DNA from: Parietaria judaica | Lineage: Eukaryota; Streptophyta; Magnoliopsida; Rosales; Urticaceae | Length of the DNA stretch: 64,000 nt | Direction of reading: 5' to 3' | NCBI GenBank assembly: GCA_954871525.1 | Contig: OX940863.1 | Coordinates: 43,758,501 to 43,822,500 of the forward strand | In this document: piece after piece, positions 1 through 12,828 of the stretch | How positions within the stretch are numbered: the first letter of the stretch is position 1 | Layout of the letters: the number at the start of each line of letters is the position of its first letter | Program-made: the position numbers and the translations under genes | Notes under the pieces: model-generated | What the model was told of the DNA's origin: nothing | The model's database searches: none | What the model saw: the letters and a program-made list of their open reading frames with translations, nothing else

Positions 1-3000
1 TTTCAACAATTAGTGCGTGTTCCAAAGAAAACCGAGTCTTTTTCCCATTTTACGCGAAAGAACCCTTATAAAACTATATTTTAAACAAAAAATGAACTTC
101 CAAATGCTAAACAATGTGTAATTGTATCACATTTACTTATTTTAATCCCTAAATAGCAAAGCACTATCTCGTAGTTTCTATATGAAGCCGTTAATGGGTT
201 AAAATCTTTACCGAAAAGTGTTAAAAATTTGTTTTCTTGCGAGAGAAAATACGATCCGTTCTAGACGAAATTTGAGTTGCTAGACCTTCGTTAGGGTGGT
301 ATTGTTATAAATTGGTTTAGTTTTGGCATTAAAAGTTTTTGGAGCTCTGTTTAAACCCTGTTTCAACAATTAATGCGTGCTCCAAAAAAAACTGAGTCTT
401 TTTCCCATTTTACATGAAAGAACCCTAATTAAATGATATTTTAAACAAAAAATGAACTTCCAAATGTTAAACAATGTGTAATTGTATCACATTTACTTAT
501 TTTAATCCCTAAATAGCAAAGCACTATCTCGTAGTTTCTATATGAAGCCGTTAATGGGTTAAAATCTTTACCGAAAAGTGTTAAAATTGGTTTTCTTGCG
601 AGATAAAATACGATCCGTTCTAGACGAAATTTGAGTTGCTAGACCTTCGTTAGGGTGGTATTGTTATAAATTGGTTTAGTTTTGGCATTAAAAGTTTTTG
701 GAGCTATCTTTAAACCCAGTTTCAACAATTAGTGCGTGCTCCAAAAAAAACCGAGTCTTTTTCCCATTTTACGCGAAAGAACCCTAATTAAACGATATTT
801 TAAACGAAAAATGAACTTCCAAATGCTAAACAATGTGTAATTGAATCACATTTACTTATTTTAATCCCTAACAAGCAAAGCACTATCTCGTAGTTTCTAT
901 ATGAAGCCGTTAATGGGTTAAAATCTTTACCGAAAAGTGTTAAAAATTGGTTTTCTTGCGAGAGAAAATACGATCCGTTCTAGACGAAATTTGAGTTGCT
1001 AGACCTTCGTTAGGGTGGTATTGTTATAAATTGGTTTAGTTTTGGCATTAAATGTTTTTGGAGCTATCTTTAAACCCAGTTTCAACAATTAGTGCGTGCT
1101 CCAAAAAAAACTGAGTCTTTTTCCCATTTTACGCGAAAGAACCCTAATTAATGCATATTTAAACAAAAAATGAACTTCCAAATGCTAAACAATGTGTAAT
1201 TGTATCACATTTACTTATTTTAATCCCTAAATAGCAAAGCACTATCTCGTAGTTTCTATATAAATCCGTTAATGGGTTAAAATCTTTACCGAAAAGTGTT
1301 AAAAATTGGTTTTCTTGTGAGAGAAAATACGATCCGTTCTAGACGAAATTTGAGTTGCTAGACCTTGGTTAGGGTGGTATTGTTATAAATTGGTTTAGTT
1401 TTGGCATTAAATGTTTTTGGAGCTCTCTTTTAACCCAGTTTCAACAATTAGAGCCTGCTCAAAAAAAAAACTGAGTCTTTTTCCCATTTTACGCGAAAGA
1501 ACCCTAATTAAACGATATTTTAAACAAAAAATGAACTTCCAAATGCTAAACAATGTGTAATTGAATCACATTTACTTATTTTAATCCCTAAATAGCAAAG
1601 AACTATCTCGTAGTTTCTATATGAAGCCGTTAATGGGTTAAAATCTTTACCGAAAAGTGTTAAAAAATTGTTTTCTTGCGAGAGAAAATACGATCCGTTC
1701 TAGACAAAATTTGAGTTCCTAGACCTTCGTTAGGGTGGTATTGTTATAAATTGGTTCAGTTTTGGCATTAAAAGTTTTTGGAGCTCTCTTTAAACCCAGT
1801 TTCAACAATTAATGCGTGCTCCAAAAAAAACTGAGTCTTTTTCCCATTTTACATGAAAGAACCCTAATTAAACGATATTTTAAACAAAAAATGAACTTCC
1901 AAATGCTAAACAATGTGTAATTGTATCACATTTACTTATTTTAATCCCTAAATAGCAAAGCACTATCTCGTAGTTTCTATATGAAGCCGCTAATGGGTTA
2001 AAATCTTTACCGAAAAGTGTTAAAAATTGGTTTTCTTGCGAGAGAAAATACGATCCGTTCTAGACGAAATTTGAGTTGCTAGACCTTCGTTAGGGTGGTA
2101 TTGTTATAAATTGGTTTAATTTTGGCATTAAATGTTTTTGGAGCTATCTTTAAACCCAGTTTCAACAATTAGTGCGTGCTCCAAAAAAAACTGAGTCTTT
2201 TTCCCATTTTACATGAAAGAACCCTAATTAAACGATATTTTAAACAAAAAATGAACTTCCAAATGCTAAACAATGTGTAATTGTATCACATTTACTTATT
2301 TTAATCCCTAAATAGCGAAGCACTATCTCGTAGTTTCTATATGAAGCCGTTAATGGGTTAAAATCTTTACCGAAAACTGTTAAAAATTGGTTTTCTTGCG
2401 AGAGAAAATACGATCCGTTCTAAAAGAAATTTGAGTTGCTAGACCTTCGTTAGGGTGGTATTGTTATAAATTGGTTTAGTTTTGGCATTAAAAGTTTTTG
2501 GAGCTCTCTTTAAACCCAGTTTCAACAATTAATGCGTGCTAAAAAAAAAACTGAGTCTTTTTCCCATTTTACGCGAAAGAACCCTAATTAAACGATATTT
2601 TAAACAAAAAATGAACTTCCAAATGCTAAACAATGTGTAATTGTATCACATTTACTTATTTTAATCCCTAAATAGCGAAGCACTATCTCGTAGTTTCTAT
2701 ATGAAGCCGTTAATGGGTTAAAATCTTTACCGAAAAGTGTTAAAAATTGGTTTTCTTGCGAGAGAAAATACGATCCGTTCTAGACGAAATTTGAGTTGCT
2801 AGACTTTCGTTAGGGTGGTATTGTTATAAATTGGTTTAGTTTTGGCATTAAAAGTTTTTGGAGCTCTCTTTAAACCCAGTTTCAACAATTAATGCGTGCT
2901 CCAAAAAAAACTGAGTCTTTTTCCCATTTTACGCGAAAGAACCCTAATTAAACGATATTTTAAATAAAAAATGAACTTCCAAATGCTAAACAATGTGTAA

Positions 3001-6000
3001 TTGTATCACATTTACTTATTTTAATCCCTAAATAGCGAAGCACTATCTCGTAGTTTCTATATGAAGCCGTTAATGGGTTAAAATCTTTACCGAAAACTGT
3101 TAAAAATTGGTTTTCTTGCGAGAGAAAATACGATCCGTTCTAGACGAAATTTGAGTTGTTAGACCTTCGTTAGGGTGGTATTGTTATAAATTGGTTTAGT
3201 TTTGGCATTAAAAGTTTTTGGAGCTCTCTTTAAACCCAGTTTCAACAATTAATGCGTGCTCCAAAAAAAACTGAGTCTTTTTCCCATTTTACGCGAAAGA
3301 ACCCTAATTAAACGATATTTTAAACAAAAAATGAACTTCCAAATGCTAAACAATGTGTAATTGTAACACATTTACTTATTTTAATCCCTAAATAGCGAAG
3401 CACTATCTCGTAGTTTCTATATGAAGCCGTTAATGGGTTAAAATCTTTACCGAAAAGTGTTAAAAATTGGTTTTCTTGCGAGAGAAAATACGATCCGTTC
3501 TAGACGAAATTTGAGTTGCTAGACTTTCGTTAGGGTGGTATTGTTATAAATTGGTTTAGTTTTGGCATTAAAAGTTTTTGGAGCTCTCTTTAAACCCAGT
3601 TTAAACAATTAATACGTGCTCCAAAAAAAACTGAGTCTTTTTCCCATTTTACATGAAAGAACCCTAATTAAACGATATTTTAAACAAAAAATGAACTTCC
3701 AAATGCTAAACAATGTGTAATTGTATCACATTTACTTATTTTAATCCCTAAATAGCAAAGCACTATCTCGTAGTTTCTATATGAAGCCGTTAATGGGTTA
3801 AAATCTTTACCGAAAATTGTTAAAAATTGGTTTTCTTGCGAGAGAAAATACGATCCGTTCTAGACGAAATTTGAGTTGCTAGACCTTCGTTAGGGTGGTA
3901 TTGTTCTAAATTGGTTTAGTTTTGGCATTAAATGTTTTTGGAGCTATCTTTAAACCCAGTTTCAACAATTAGTGCGTGCTCCAAAAAAAACTGAGTCTTT
4001 TTCCCATTTTACATGAAAGAACCCTAATTAAACGATATTTTAAACAAAAAATGAACTTCCAAATGCTAAACAATGTGTAATTGTATCACATTTACTTATT
4101 TTAATCCCTAAATAGCGAAGCACTATCTCGTAGTTTCTATATGAAGCCGTTAATGGGTTAAAATCTTTACCGAAAACTGTTAAAAATTGGTTTTCTTGCG
4201 AGAGAAAATACGATCCGTTCTAAAAGAAATTTGAGTTGCTAGACCTTCGTTAGGGTGGTATTGTTATAAATTGGTTTAGTTTTGGCATTAAAAGTTTTTG
4301 GAGCTCTCTTTAAACCCAGTTTCAACAATTAATGCGTGCTAAAAAAAAACTGAGTCTTTTTCCCATTTTACGCGAAAGAACCCTAATTAAACGATATTTT
4401 AAACAAAAAATGAACTTCCAAATGCTAAACAATGTGTAATTGAATCACATTTACTTATTTTAATCCCTAAATAGCAAAGAACTATCTCGTAGTTTCTATA
4501 TGAAGCCGTTAATGGGTTAAAATCTTTACCGAAAAGTGTTAAAAATTGGTTTTCTTGCGAGAGAAAATACGATCCGTTCTAAACGAAATTTGAGTTGCTA
4601 GACCTTGGTTAGGATGGTATTGTTATAAATTGGTTTAGTTTTGGCATTAAATGTTTTTGGAGCTCTCTTTAAACCCAGTTTCAACAATTAATGCGTGCTC
4701 CAAAAAAAAACTGAGTCTTTTTCCCATTTTACGCGAAAGAACCCTAATTAAACGATATTTTAAACAAAAAATGAACTTCCAAATGCTAAACAATGTGTAA
4801 TTGTATCACATTTACTTATTTTAATCCCTAAATAGCGAAGCACTATCTCGTAGTTTCTATATGAAGCCGTTAATGGGTTAAAATCTTTACCGAAAACTGT
4901 TAAAAATTGGTTTTCTTGCGAGAGAAAATACGATCCGTTCTAGACGAAATTTGAGTTGCTAGACCTTCGTTAGTGTGGTATTGTTATAAATTGGTTTAGT
5001 TTTGACATTAAAAGTTTTTGGAGCTCTCTTTAAACCAAATTCAACAATTAATGCGTGCTCCAAAAAAAACTGAGTCTTTTTCCCATTTTACGCGAAAGAA
5101 CCCTAATTAAACGATATTTTAAACAAAAAATGAACTTCCAAATGCTAAACAATGTGTAATTGAATCACATTTACTTATTTTAATCCTTAACTAGCAAAGC
5201 ACTATCTCGTAGTTTCTATATGAAGCCGTTAATGGGTTAAAATCTTTACCGAAAAATGTTAAAAATTGGTTTTCTTGCGAGAGAAAATACGATCCGTTCT
5301 AGACGAAATTTGAGTTGCTAGACCTTCGTTAGGGTGGTATTGTTATAAATTGGTTTAGTTTTGGCATTAAAATTTTTTGGAGCTATCTTTAAACCCAGTT
5401 TCAACAATTAGTGCGTGCTAAAAAAAAAACCGAGTCTTTTTCCCATTTTACGCGAAAGAACCCTTATAAAACTATATTTTAAACAAAAAATGAACTTCCA
5501 AAAGCTAAACAATGTGTAATTGTATCACATTTACTTATTTTAATCCCTAAATAGCAAAGCACTATCTCGTAGTTTCTATATGAAGCCGTTAATGGGTTAA
5601 AATCTTAACCGAAAAGTGTTAAAAATTTGTTTTCTTGCGAGAGAAAATACGATCCGTTCTAGACGAAATTTGAGTTGCTAGACCTTCGTTAGGGTGGTAT
5701 TGTTATAAATTGGTTTAGTTTTGGCATTAAAAGTTTTTGGAGCTCTCTTTAAACCCAGTTTCAACAATTAATGCGTGCTCCAAAAAAAACTGAGTCTTTT
5801 TCCCATTTTACATGAAAGAACCCTAATTAAACGATATTTTAAACAAAAAATGAACTTCCAAATGTTAAACAATGTGTAATTGTATCACATTTACTTATTT
5901 TAATCCCTAAATAGCAAAGCACTATCTCGTAGTTTCTATATGAAGCCGTTAATGGGTTAAAATCTTTACCGAAAAGTGTTAAAAATTGGTTTTCTTGCGA

Positions 6001-9000
6001 GATAAAATACGATCCGTTCTAGACGAAATTTGAGTTGCTAGACCTTCGTTAGGGTGGTATTGTTATAAATTGGTTTAGTTTTGGCATTAAAAGTTTTTGG
6101 AGCTATCTTTAAACCCAGTTTCAACAATTAGTGCGTGCTCCAAAAAAAACCGAGTCTTTTTCCCATTTTACGCGAAAGAACCCTAATAAAACTATATTTT
6201 AAACAAAAAATGAACTTCCAAATGCTAAACAATGTGTAATTGTATCACATTTACTTATTTTAATCCCTAAATAGCAAATCACTATCTCGTAGTTTCTATA
6301 TGAAGCCGTTAATGGGTTAAAATCTTTACCCAAAAGTGTTAAAAATTGGTTTTCTTGCGAGAGAAAATACGATCCGTTCTAAACGAAATTTGAGTTGCTA
6401 GACCTTGGTTAGGGTGGTATTGTTATAAATTGGTTTAGTTTTGGCATTAAATGTTTTTGGAGCTCTCTTTAAACCCAGTTTCAACAATTAATGCGTGCTC
6501 CAAAAAAAAACTGAGTCTTTTTCCCATTTTACGCGAAAGAACCCTAATTAAACGATATTTTAAACAAAAAATGAACTTCCAAATGCTAAACAATGTGTAA
6601 TTGTATCATATTTACTTATTTTAATCCCTAAATAGCGAAGCACTATCTCGTAGTTTCTATATGAAGCCGTTAATGGGTTAAAATCTTTACCGAAAACTGT
6701 TAAAAATTGTATTTCTTGCGAGAGAAAATACGATCCGTTCTAGACGAAATTTGAGTTGCTAGACCTTCGTTAGGGTGGTATTGTTATAAATTGGTTTAGT
6801 TTTGACATTAAAAGTTTTGGAGCTCTCTTTAAACCCAGATTCAACAATTAATGCGTGCTCCAAAAAAAACTGAGTCTTTTTCCCATTTTACGCGAAAGTA
6901 CCCTAATTAAACGATATTTTAAACAAAAAATGAACTTCCAAATGCTAAACAATGTGTAATTGAATCACATTTACTTATTTTAATCCCTAACTAGCAAAGC
7001 ACTATCTCGTAGTTTCTATATGAAGCCGTTAATGGGTTAAAATCTTTACCGAAAAGTGTTAAAAATTGGTTTTCTTGCGAGAGAAAATACGATCCGTTCT
7101 AGACGAAAGTTGAGTTGCTAGACCTTCGTTAGGGTGGTATTGTTATAAATTGGTTTAGTTTTGGCATTAAAAGTTTTTGGAGCTCTCTTTAAACCCAGAT
7201 TCAACAATTAATGCGTGCTCCAAAAAAAACTGAGTCTTTTTCCCATTTTACGCGAAAGAACCCTAATTAAACGATATTTTAAACAAAAAATGAACTTCCA
7301 AATGCTAAACAATATGTAATTGAATCACATTTACTTATTTTAATCCCTAAATAGCAAAGAACTATCTCATAGTTTCTATATGAAGCCGTTAATGGGTTAA
7401 AATCTTTACCGAAAAGTGTTAAAAATTGGTTTTCTTGCGAGAGAAAATACGATCCGTTCTAAACGAAATTTGAGTTGCTAGACCTTGGTTAGGGTGGTAT
7501 TGTTATAAATTGGTTTAGTTTTGGCATTAAATGTTTTTGGAGCTCTCTTTAAACCCAGTTTCAACAATTAATGCGTGCTCCAAAAAAAACTGAGTCTTTT
7601 TCCCATTTTACGGGAAAGAACCCTAATTAAACGATATTTTAAACAAAAAATGAACTTCCAAATGCTAAACAATGTGTAATTGTATCACATTTACTTATTT
7701 TAATCCCTAAATAGCGAAGCACTATCTCGTAGTTTCTATATGAAGCCGTTAATGGGTTAAAATCTTTACCAAAAACTGTTAAAAATTGGTTTTCTTGCGA
7801 GAGAAAATACGATCCGTTCTAGACGAAATTTGAGTTGCTAGACCTTCGTTAGGGTGGTATTGTTATAAATTGGTTTAGTTTTGACATTAAAAGTTTTTGG
7901 AGCTCTTATTAAACCCAGATTCAACAATTAATGCGTGCTCCAAAACAAACTGAGTCTTTTTCCCATTTTACGCGAAAGAACCCTAATTAAACGATATTTT
8001 AAACAAAAAATGAACTTCCAAATGCTAAACAATGTGTAATTGAATCACATTTACTTATTTTAATCCCTAACTAGCAAAGCACTATCTCGTAGTTTCTATA
8101 TGAAGCCGTTAATGGGTTAAAATCTTTACCGAAAAGTGTTAAAAATTGGTTTTCTTGCGAGAGAAAATACGATCCGTTCTAGACGAAATTTGAGTTGCTA
8201 GACCTTCGTTAGTGTGGTATTGTTATAAATTGGTTTAGTTTTGGAATTAAAATTTTTTGGAGCTATCTTTAAACCCAGTTTCAACAATTAGTGCGTGCTC
8301 CAAAAAAAACCGAGTCTTTTTCCCATTTTACGCGAAAGAACCCTTATAAAACTATATTTTAAACAAAAAATGAACTTCCAAATGCTAAACAATGTGTAAT
8401 TGTATCACATTTACTTATTTTAATCCCTAAATAGCAAAGCACTATCTCGTAGTTTCTATATGAAGCCGTTAATGGGTTAAAATCTTTACCGAAAAGTGTT
8501 AAAAATTGGTTTTCTTGCGAGATAAAATACGATCCGTTCTAGACAAAATTTGAGTTGCTAGACCTTCTTTAGGGTGGTATTGTTATAAATTGGTTTAGTT
8601 TTGGCATTAAAAGTTTTTGGAGCTATCTTTAAACCCAGTTTCAACAATTAGTGCGTGCTCCAAAAAAAATCGAGTTTTTTTCCCATTTTACGCGAAAGAA
8701 CCCTAAAAAAACTATATTTTAAACAAAAAATGAACTTCCAAATGCTAAACAATGTGTAATTGTATCACATTTACTTATTTTAATCCCTAAATAGCAAAGC
8801 ACTATCTCGTAGTTTCTATATGAAGCCGTTAATGGGTTAAAATCTTTACCCAAAAGTGTTAAAAATTAGTTTTCTTGCGAGAGAAAATACGATCCGTTCT
8901 AAACGAAATTTGAGTTGCTAGACCTTGGTTAGGGTGGTATTGTTATAAATTGGTTTAGTTTTGGCATTAAATGTTTTTGGAGCTCTCTTTAAACCATGTT

Positions 9001-10650
9001 TCAACAATTAATGCCTGCTCCAAAAAAAAACTGAGTCTTTTTCCCATTTTACGCGAAAGAACCCTAATTAAACGATATTTTAAACAAAAAATGAACTTCC
9101 AAATGCTAAAAAATGTATAATTGTATCACATTTACTTATTTTAATCCCTAAATAGCGAAGCACTATCTCGTAGTTTCTATATGAAGCCGTTAATGGGTTA
9201 AAATCTTTACCGAAAATTGTTAAAAATTGGTTTTCTTGCGAGAGAAAATACGATCCGTTCTAGACGAAATTTGAGTTGCTAGACCTTCGTTAGGGTGGTA
9301 TTGTTATAAATTGGTTTAGTTTTGACATTAAAAGTTTTTGGAGCTCTCTTTAAACCCAGATTCAACAATTAATGCGTGCTCCAAAAAAAACTGAGTCTTT
9401 TTCCCATTTTACATGAAAGAACCCTAATTAAACGATATTTGAAACAAAAAATGAACTTCCAAATGCTAAACAATGTGTAATTGTATCACATTTACTTATT
9501 TTAATCCCTAAATAGCAAAGCACTATCTCGTAGTTTCTATATGAAGCCGTTAATGGGTTAAAATCTTTACCGAAAAGTGTTAAAAATTGGTTTTCTTGCG
9601 AGAGAAAATACGATCCGTTCTAGACGAAATTTGAGTTGCTAGACCTTCGTTAGGGTGGTATTGTTATAAATTGGTTTAGTTTTGGCATTAAAAGTTTTTG
9701 GAGCTATCTTTAAACCCAGTTTCAACAATTAGTGCGTGCTCCAAAAAAAACCGAGTCTTTTTCCCATTTTACGCGAAAGAACCCTAATTAATGCATATTT
9801 TAAACAAAAAATGAACTTCCAAATGCTAAACAATGTGTAATTGTATCACATTTACTTATTTTAATCCCTAAATAGCAAAGCACTATCACGTAGTTTCTAT
9901 ATGAAGCCGTTAATGGGTTAAAATATTTACCGAAAAGTGTTAAAAATTGGTTTTCTTGTGAGAGAAAATACGATCCGTTCTAGACGAAATTTGAGTTGCT
10001 AGACCTTGGTTATGGTGGTATTGTTATAAATTGGTTTAGTTTTGGCATTAAATGTTTTTGGAGCTCTCTTTTAACCCAGTTTCAACAATTAGAGCCTGCT
10101 AAAAAAAAAACTGAGTCTTTTTCCCATTTTACGCGAAAGAACCCTAATTAAACGATATTTTAAACAAAAAATGAACTTCCAAATGCTAAACAATGTGTAA
10201 TTGAATCACATTTACTTATTTTAATCCCTAAATAGCAAAGAACTATCTCGTAGTTTCTATATGAAGCCGTTAATGGGTTAAAATCTTTGCCGAAAAGTGT
10301 TAAAAATTTGTTTTCTTGCGAGAGAAAATACGATCCGTTCTAGACGAAATTTGAGTTGCTAGACCTTCGTTAGGGTGGTATTGTTATAAATTGGTTTAGT
10401 TTTGGCATTAAAAGTTTTTGGAGCTCTCTTTAAACCCAGTTTCAACAATTAATGCGTGCTCCAAAAAAAACTGAGTCTTTTTCCCATTTTACATGAAAGA
10501 ACCCTAATTAAACGATATTTTAAACAAAAAAAGAACTTACAAATGCTAAACAATGTGTAATTGTATCACATTTACTTATTTTAATCCCTAAATAGCAAAG
10601 CACTATCTCGTAGTTTCTATATGAAGCCGTTAATGGGTTAAAATCTTTAC
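1..10650 (+). repeat. Satellite sub-block: mosaic with a recurring three-monomer core
   Basis: About 30 monomers. A three-monomer string recurs irregularly. One monomer has CTTGGTTAGG (near 4609, 6409, 7489, 8929). The next has TAGCGAAG, an AAAACTG or similar variant, and TTTTGACATTA. In several copies the next has CAGATTCAAC, TGAATCAC and CTAGCAAAG. Intervals between the first markers are about 1800, 1080 and 1440 bp, all multiples of 360. Monomers with AACCCTTATAAAAC appear near 62, 5460 and 8340. Several A-run length variants make the register drift by a base here and there. This is an older or more shuffled part of the array than 41-52 kb. Confidence 0.75.
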
Positions 10651-10651
10651 C

Positions 10652-12828
10652 AAAAAGTGTTAAAAATTGGTTTTCTTGCGAGAGAAAATACGATCCGTTC
10701 TAGACGAAATTTGAGTTGCTAGACCTTAGTTAGGGTGGTATTGTTATAAATTGGTTTAGTTTTGGCATTAAATGTTTTTGGAGCTATCTTTAAACCCAGT
10801 TTCAACAATTAGTGCGTGCTCCAAAAAAAACTGAGTCTTTTTCCCATTTTACATGAAAGAACCCTAATTAAACGATATTTTAAACAAAAAATGAACTTCC
10901 AAATGCTAAACAATGTGTAATTCTATCACATTTACTTATTTTAATCCCTAAATAGCGAAGCACTATCTCGTAGTTTCTATATGAAGCCGTTAATGGGTTA
11001 AAATCTTTACCGAAAACTGTTAAAAATTGGTTTTCTTGCGAGAGAAAATACGATCCGTTCTAGACGAAATTTGAGTTGCTAGACCTTCGTTAGGGTAGTA
11101 TTGTTATAAATTAGTTTAGTTTTGGCATTAAAAGTTTTTGGAGCTCTCTTTTAACCCAGTTTCAACAATTAGAGCCTGCTCAAAAAAAAACTGAGTCTTT
11201 TTCCCATTTTACGCGAAAGAACCCTAATTAAACGATATTTTAAACAAAAAATGAACTTCCAAATGCTAAACAATGTGTAATTGAATCACATTTACTTATT
11301 TTAATCCCTAAATAGCAAAGCACTATCTCGTAGTTTCTATATGAAGCCGTTAATGGGTCAAAATCTTTACCGAAAAGTGTTAAAAATTGGTTTTCTTGCG
11401 AGAGAAAATACGATCCGTTCTAGACGAAATTTGAGTTGCTAGACCTTCGTTAGGGTGGTATTGTTATAAATTGGTTTAGTTTTGGCATTAAATGTTTTTG
11501 GAGCTATCTTTAAACCCAGTTTCAACAATTAGTGCGTGCTCCAAAAAAAACTGAGTCTTTTTCCCATTTTACGCGAAAGAACCCTAATTAAACGATATTT
11601 TAAACAAAAAATGAACTTCCAAATGCTAAACAATGTGTAATTGTATCACATTTACTTATTTTAATCCCTAAATAGCAAAGCACTATCTCGTAGTTTCTAT
11701 ATGAAGCCGTTAATGGGTTAAAATCTTTACCGAAAAGTGTTAAAAATTGGTTTTCTTGCGAGAGAAAATACGATCCGTTCTAGACGAAATTTGAGTTGCT
11801 AGACCTTAGTTAGGGTGGTATTGTTATAAATTGGTTTAGTTTTGGCATTAAATGTTTTTGGAGCTATCTTTAAACCCAGTTTCAACAATTAGTGCGTGCT
11901 CCAAAAAAAACTGAGTCTTTTTCCCATTTTACATGAAAGAACCCTAATTAAACGATATTTTAAACAAAAAATGAACTTCCAAATGCTAAACAATGTGTAA
12001 TTCTATCACATTTACTTATTTTAATCCCTAAATAGCGAAGCACTATCTCGTAGTTTCTATATGAAGCCGTTAATGGGTTAAAATCTTTACCGAAAACTGT
12101 TAAAAATTGGTTTTCTTGCGAGAGAAAATACGATCCGTTCTAGACGAAATTTGAGTTGCTAGACCTTCGTTAGGGTAGTATTGTTATAAATTAGTTTAGT
12201 TTTGGCATTAAAAGTTTTTGGAGCTCTCTTTTAACCCAGTTTCAACAATTAGAGCCTGCTCAAAAAAAAAACTGAGTCTTTTTCCCATTTTACGCGAAAG
12301 AACCCTAATTAAACGATATTTTAAACAAAAAATGAACTTCCAAATGCTAAACAATGTGTAATTGAATCACATTTACTTATTTTAATCCCTAAATAGCAAA
12401 GCACTATCTCGTAGTTTCTATATGAAGCCGTTAATGGGTCAAAATCTTTACCGAAAAGTGTTAAAAATTGGTTTTCTTGCGAGAGAAAATACGATCCGTT
12501 CTAGACGAAATTTGAGTTGCTAGACCTTCGTTAGGGTGGTATTGTTATAAATTGGTTTAGTTTTGGCATTAAATGTTTTTGGAGCTATCTTTAAACCCAG
12601 TTTCAACAATTAGTGCGTGCTCCAAAAAAAACTGAGTCTTTTTCCCATTTTACGCGAAAGAACCCTAATTAAACGATATTTTAAACAAAAAATGAACTTC
12701 CAAATGCTAAACAATGTGTAATTGTATCACATTTACTTATTTTAATCCCTAAATAGCAAAGCACTATCTCGTAGTTTCTATATGAAGCCGTTAATGGGTT
12801 AAAATCTTTACCGAAAAGTGTTAAAAAT
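10652..12828 (+). repeat. Three-monomer tandem duplication (1080-bp unit)
   Basis: The segment from about 10652 is repeated from about 11732. Diagnostic variants occur at the same offset in both copies: CTTAGTTAGG (near 10726 and 11806), TTCTATCAC (10921 and 12001), GGGTAGTATT with AATTAGTTTAG (11091 and 12171), TTAGAGCCTGC (11168 and 12248) and ATGGGTCAAAATC (11353 and 12434). The only difference I noticed is one extra A in an A-run of the second copy. The outer limits are set by the first mismatching variants (CAAAAAGTG against CGAAAAGTG on the left, AAATTGG against AAATTTG on the right), so they are approximate. Confidence 0.8.
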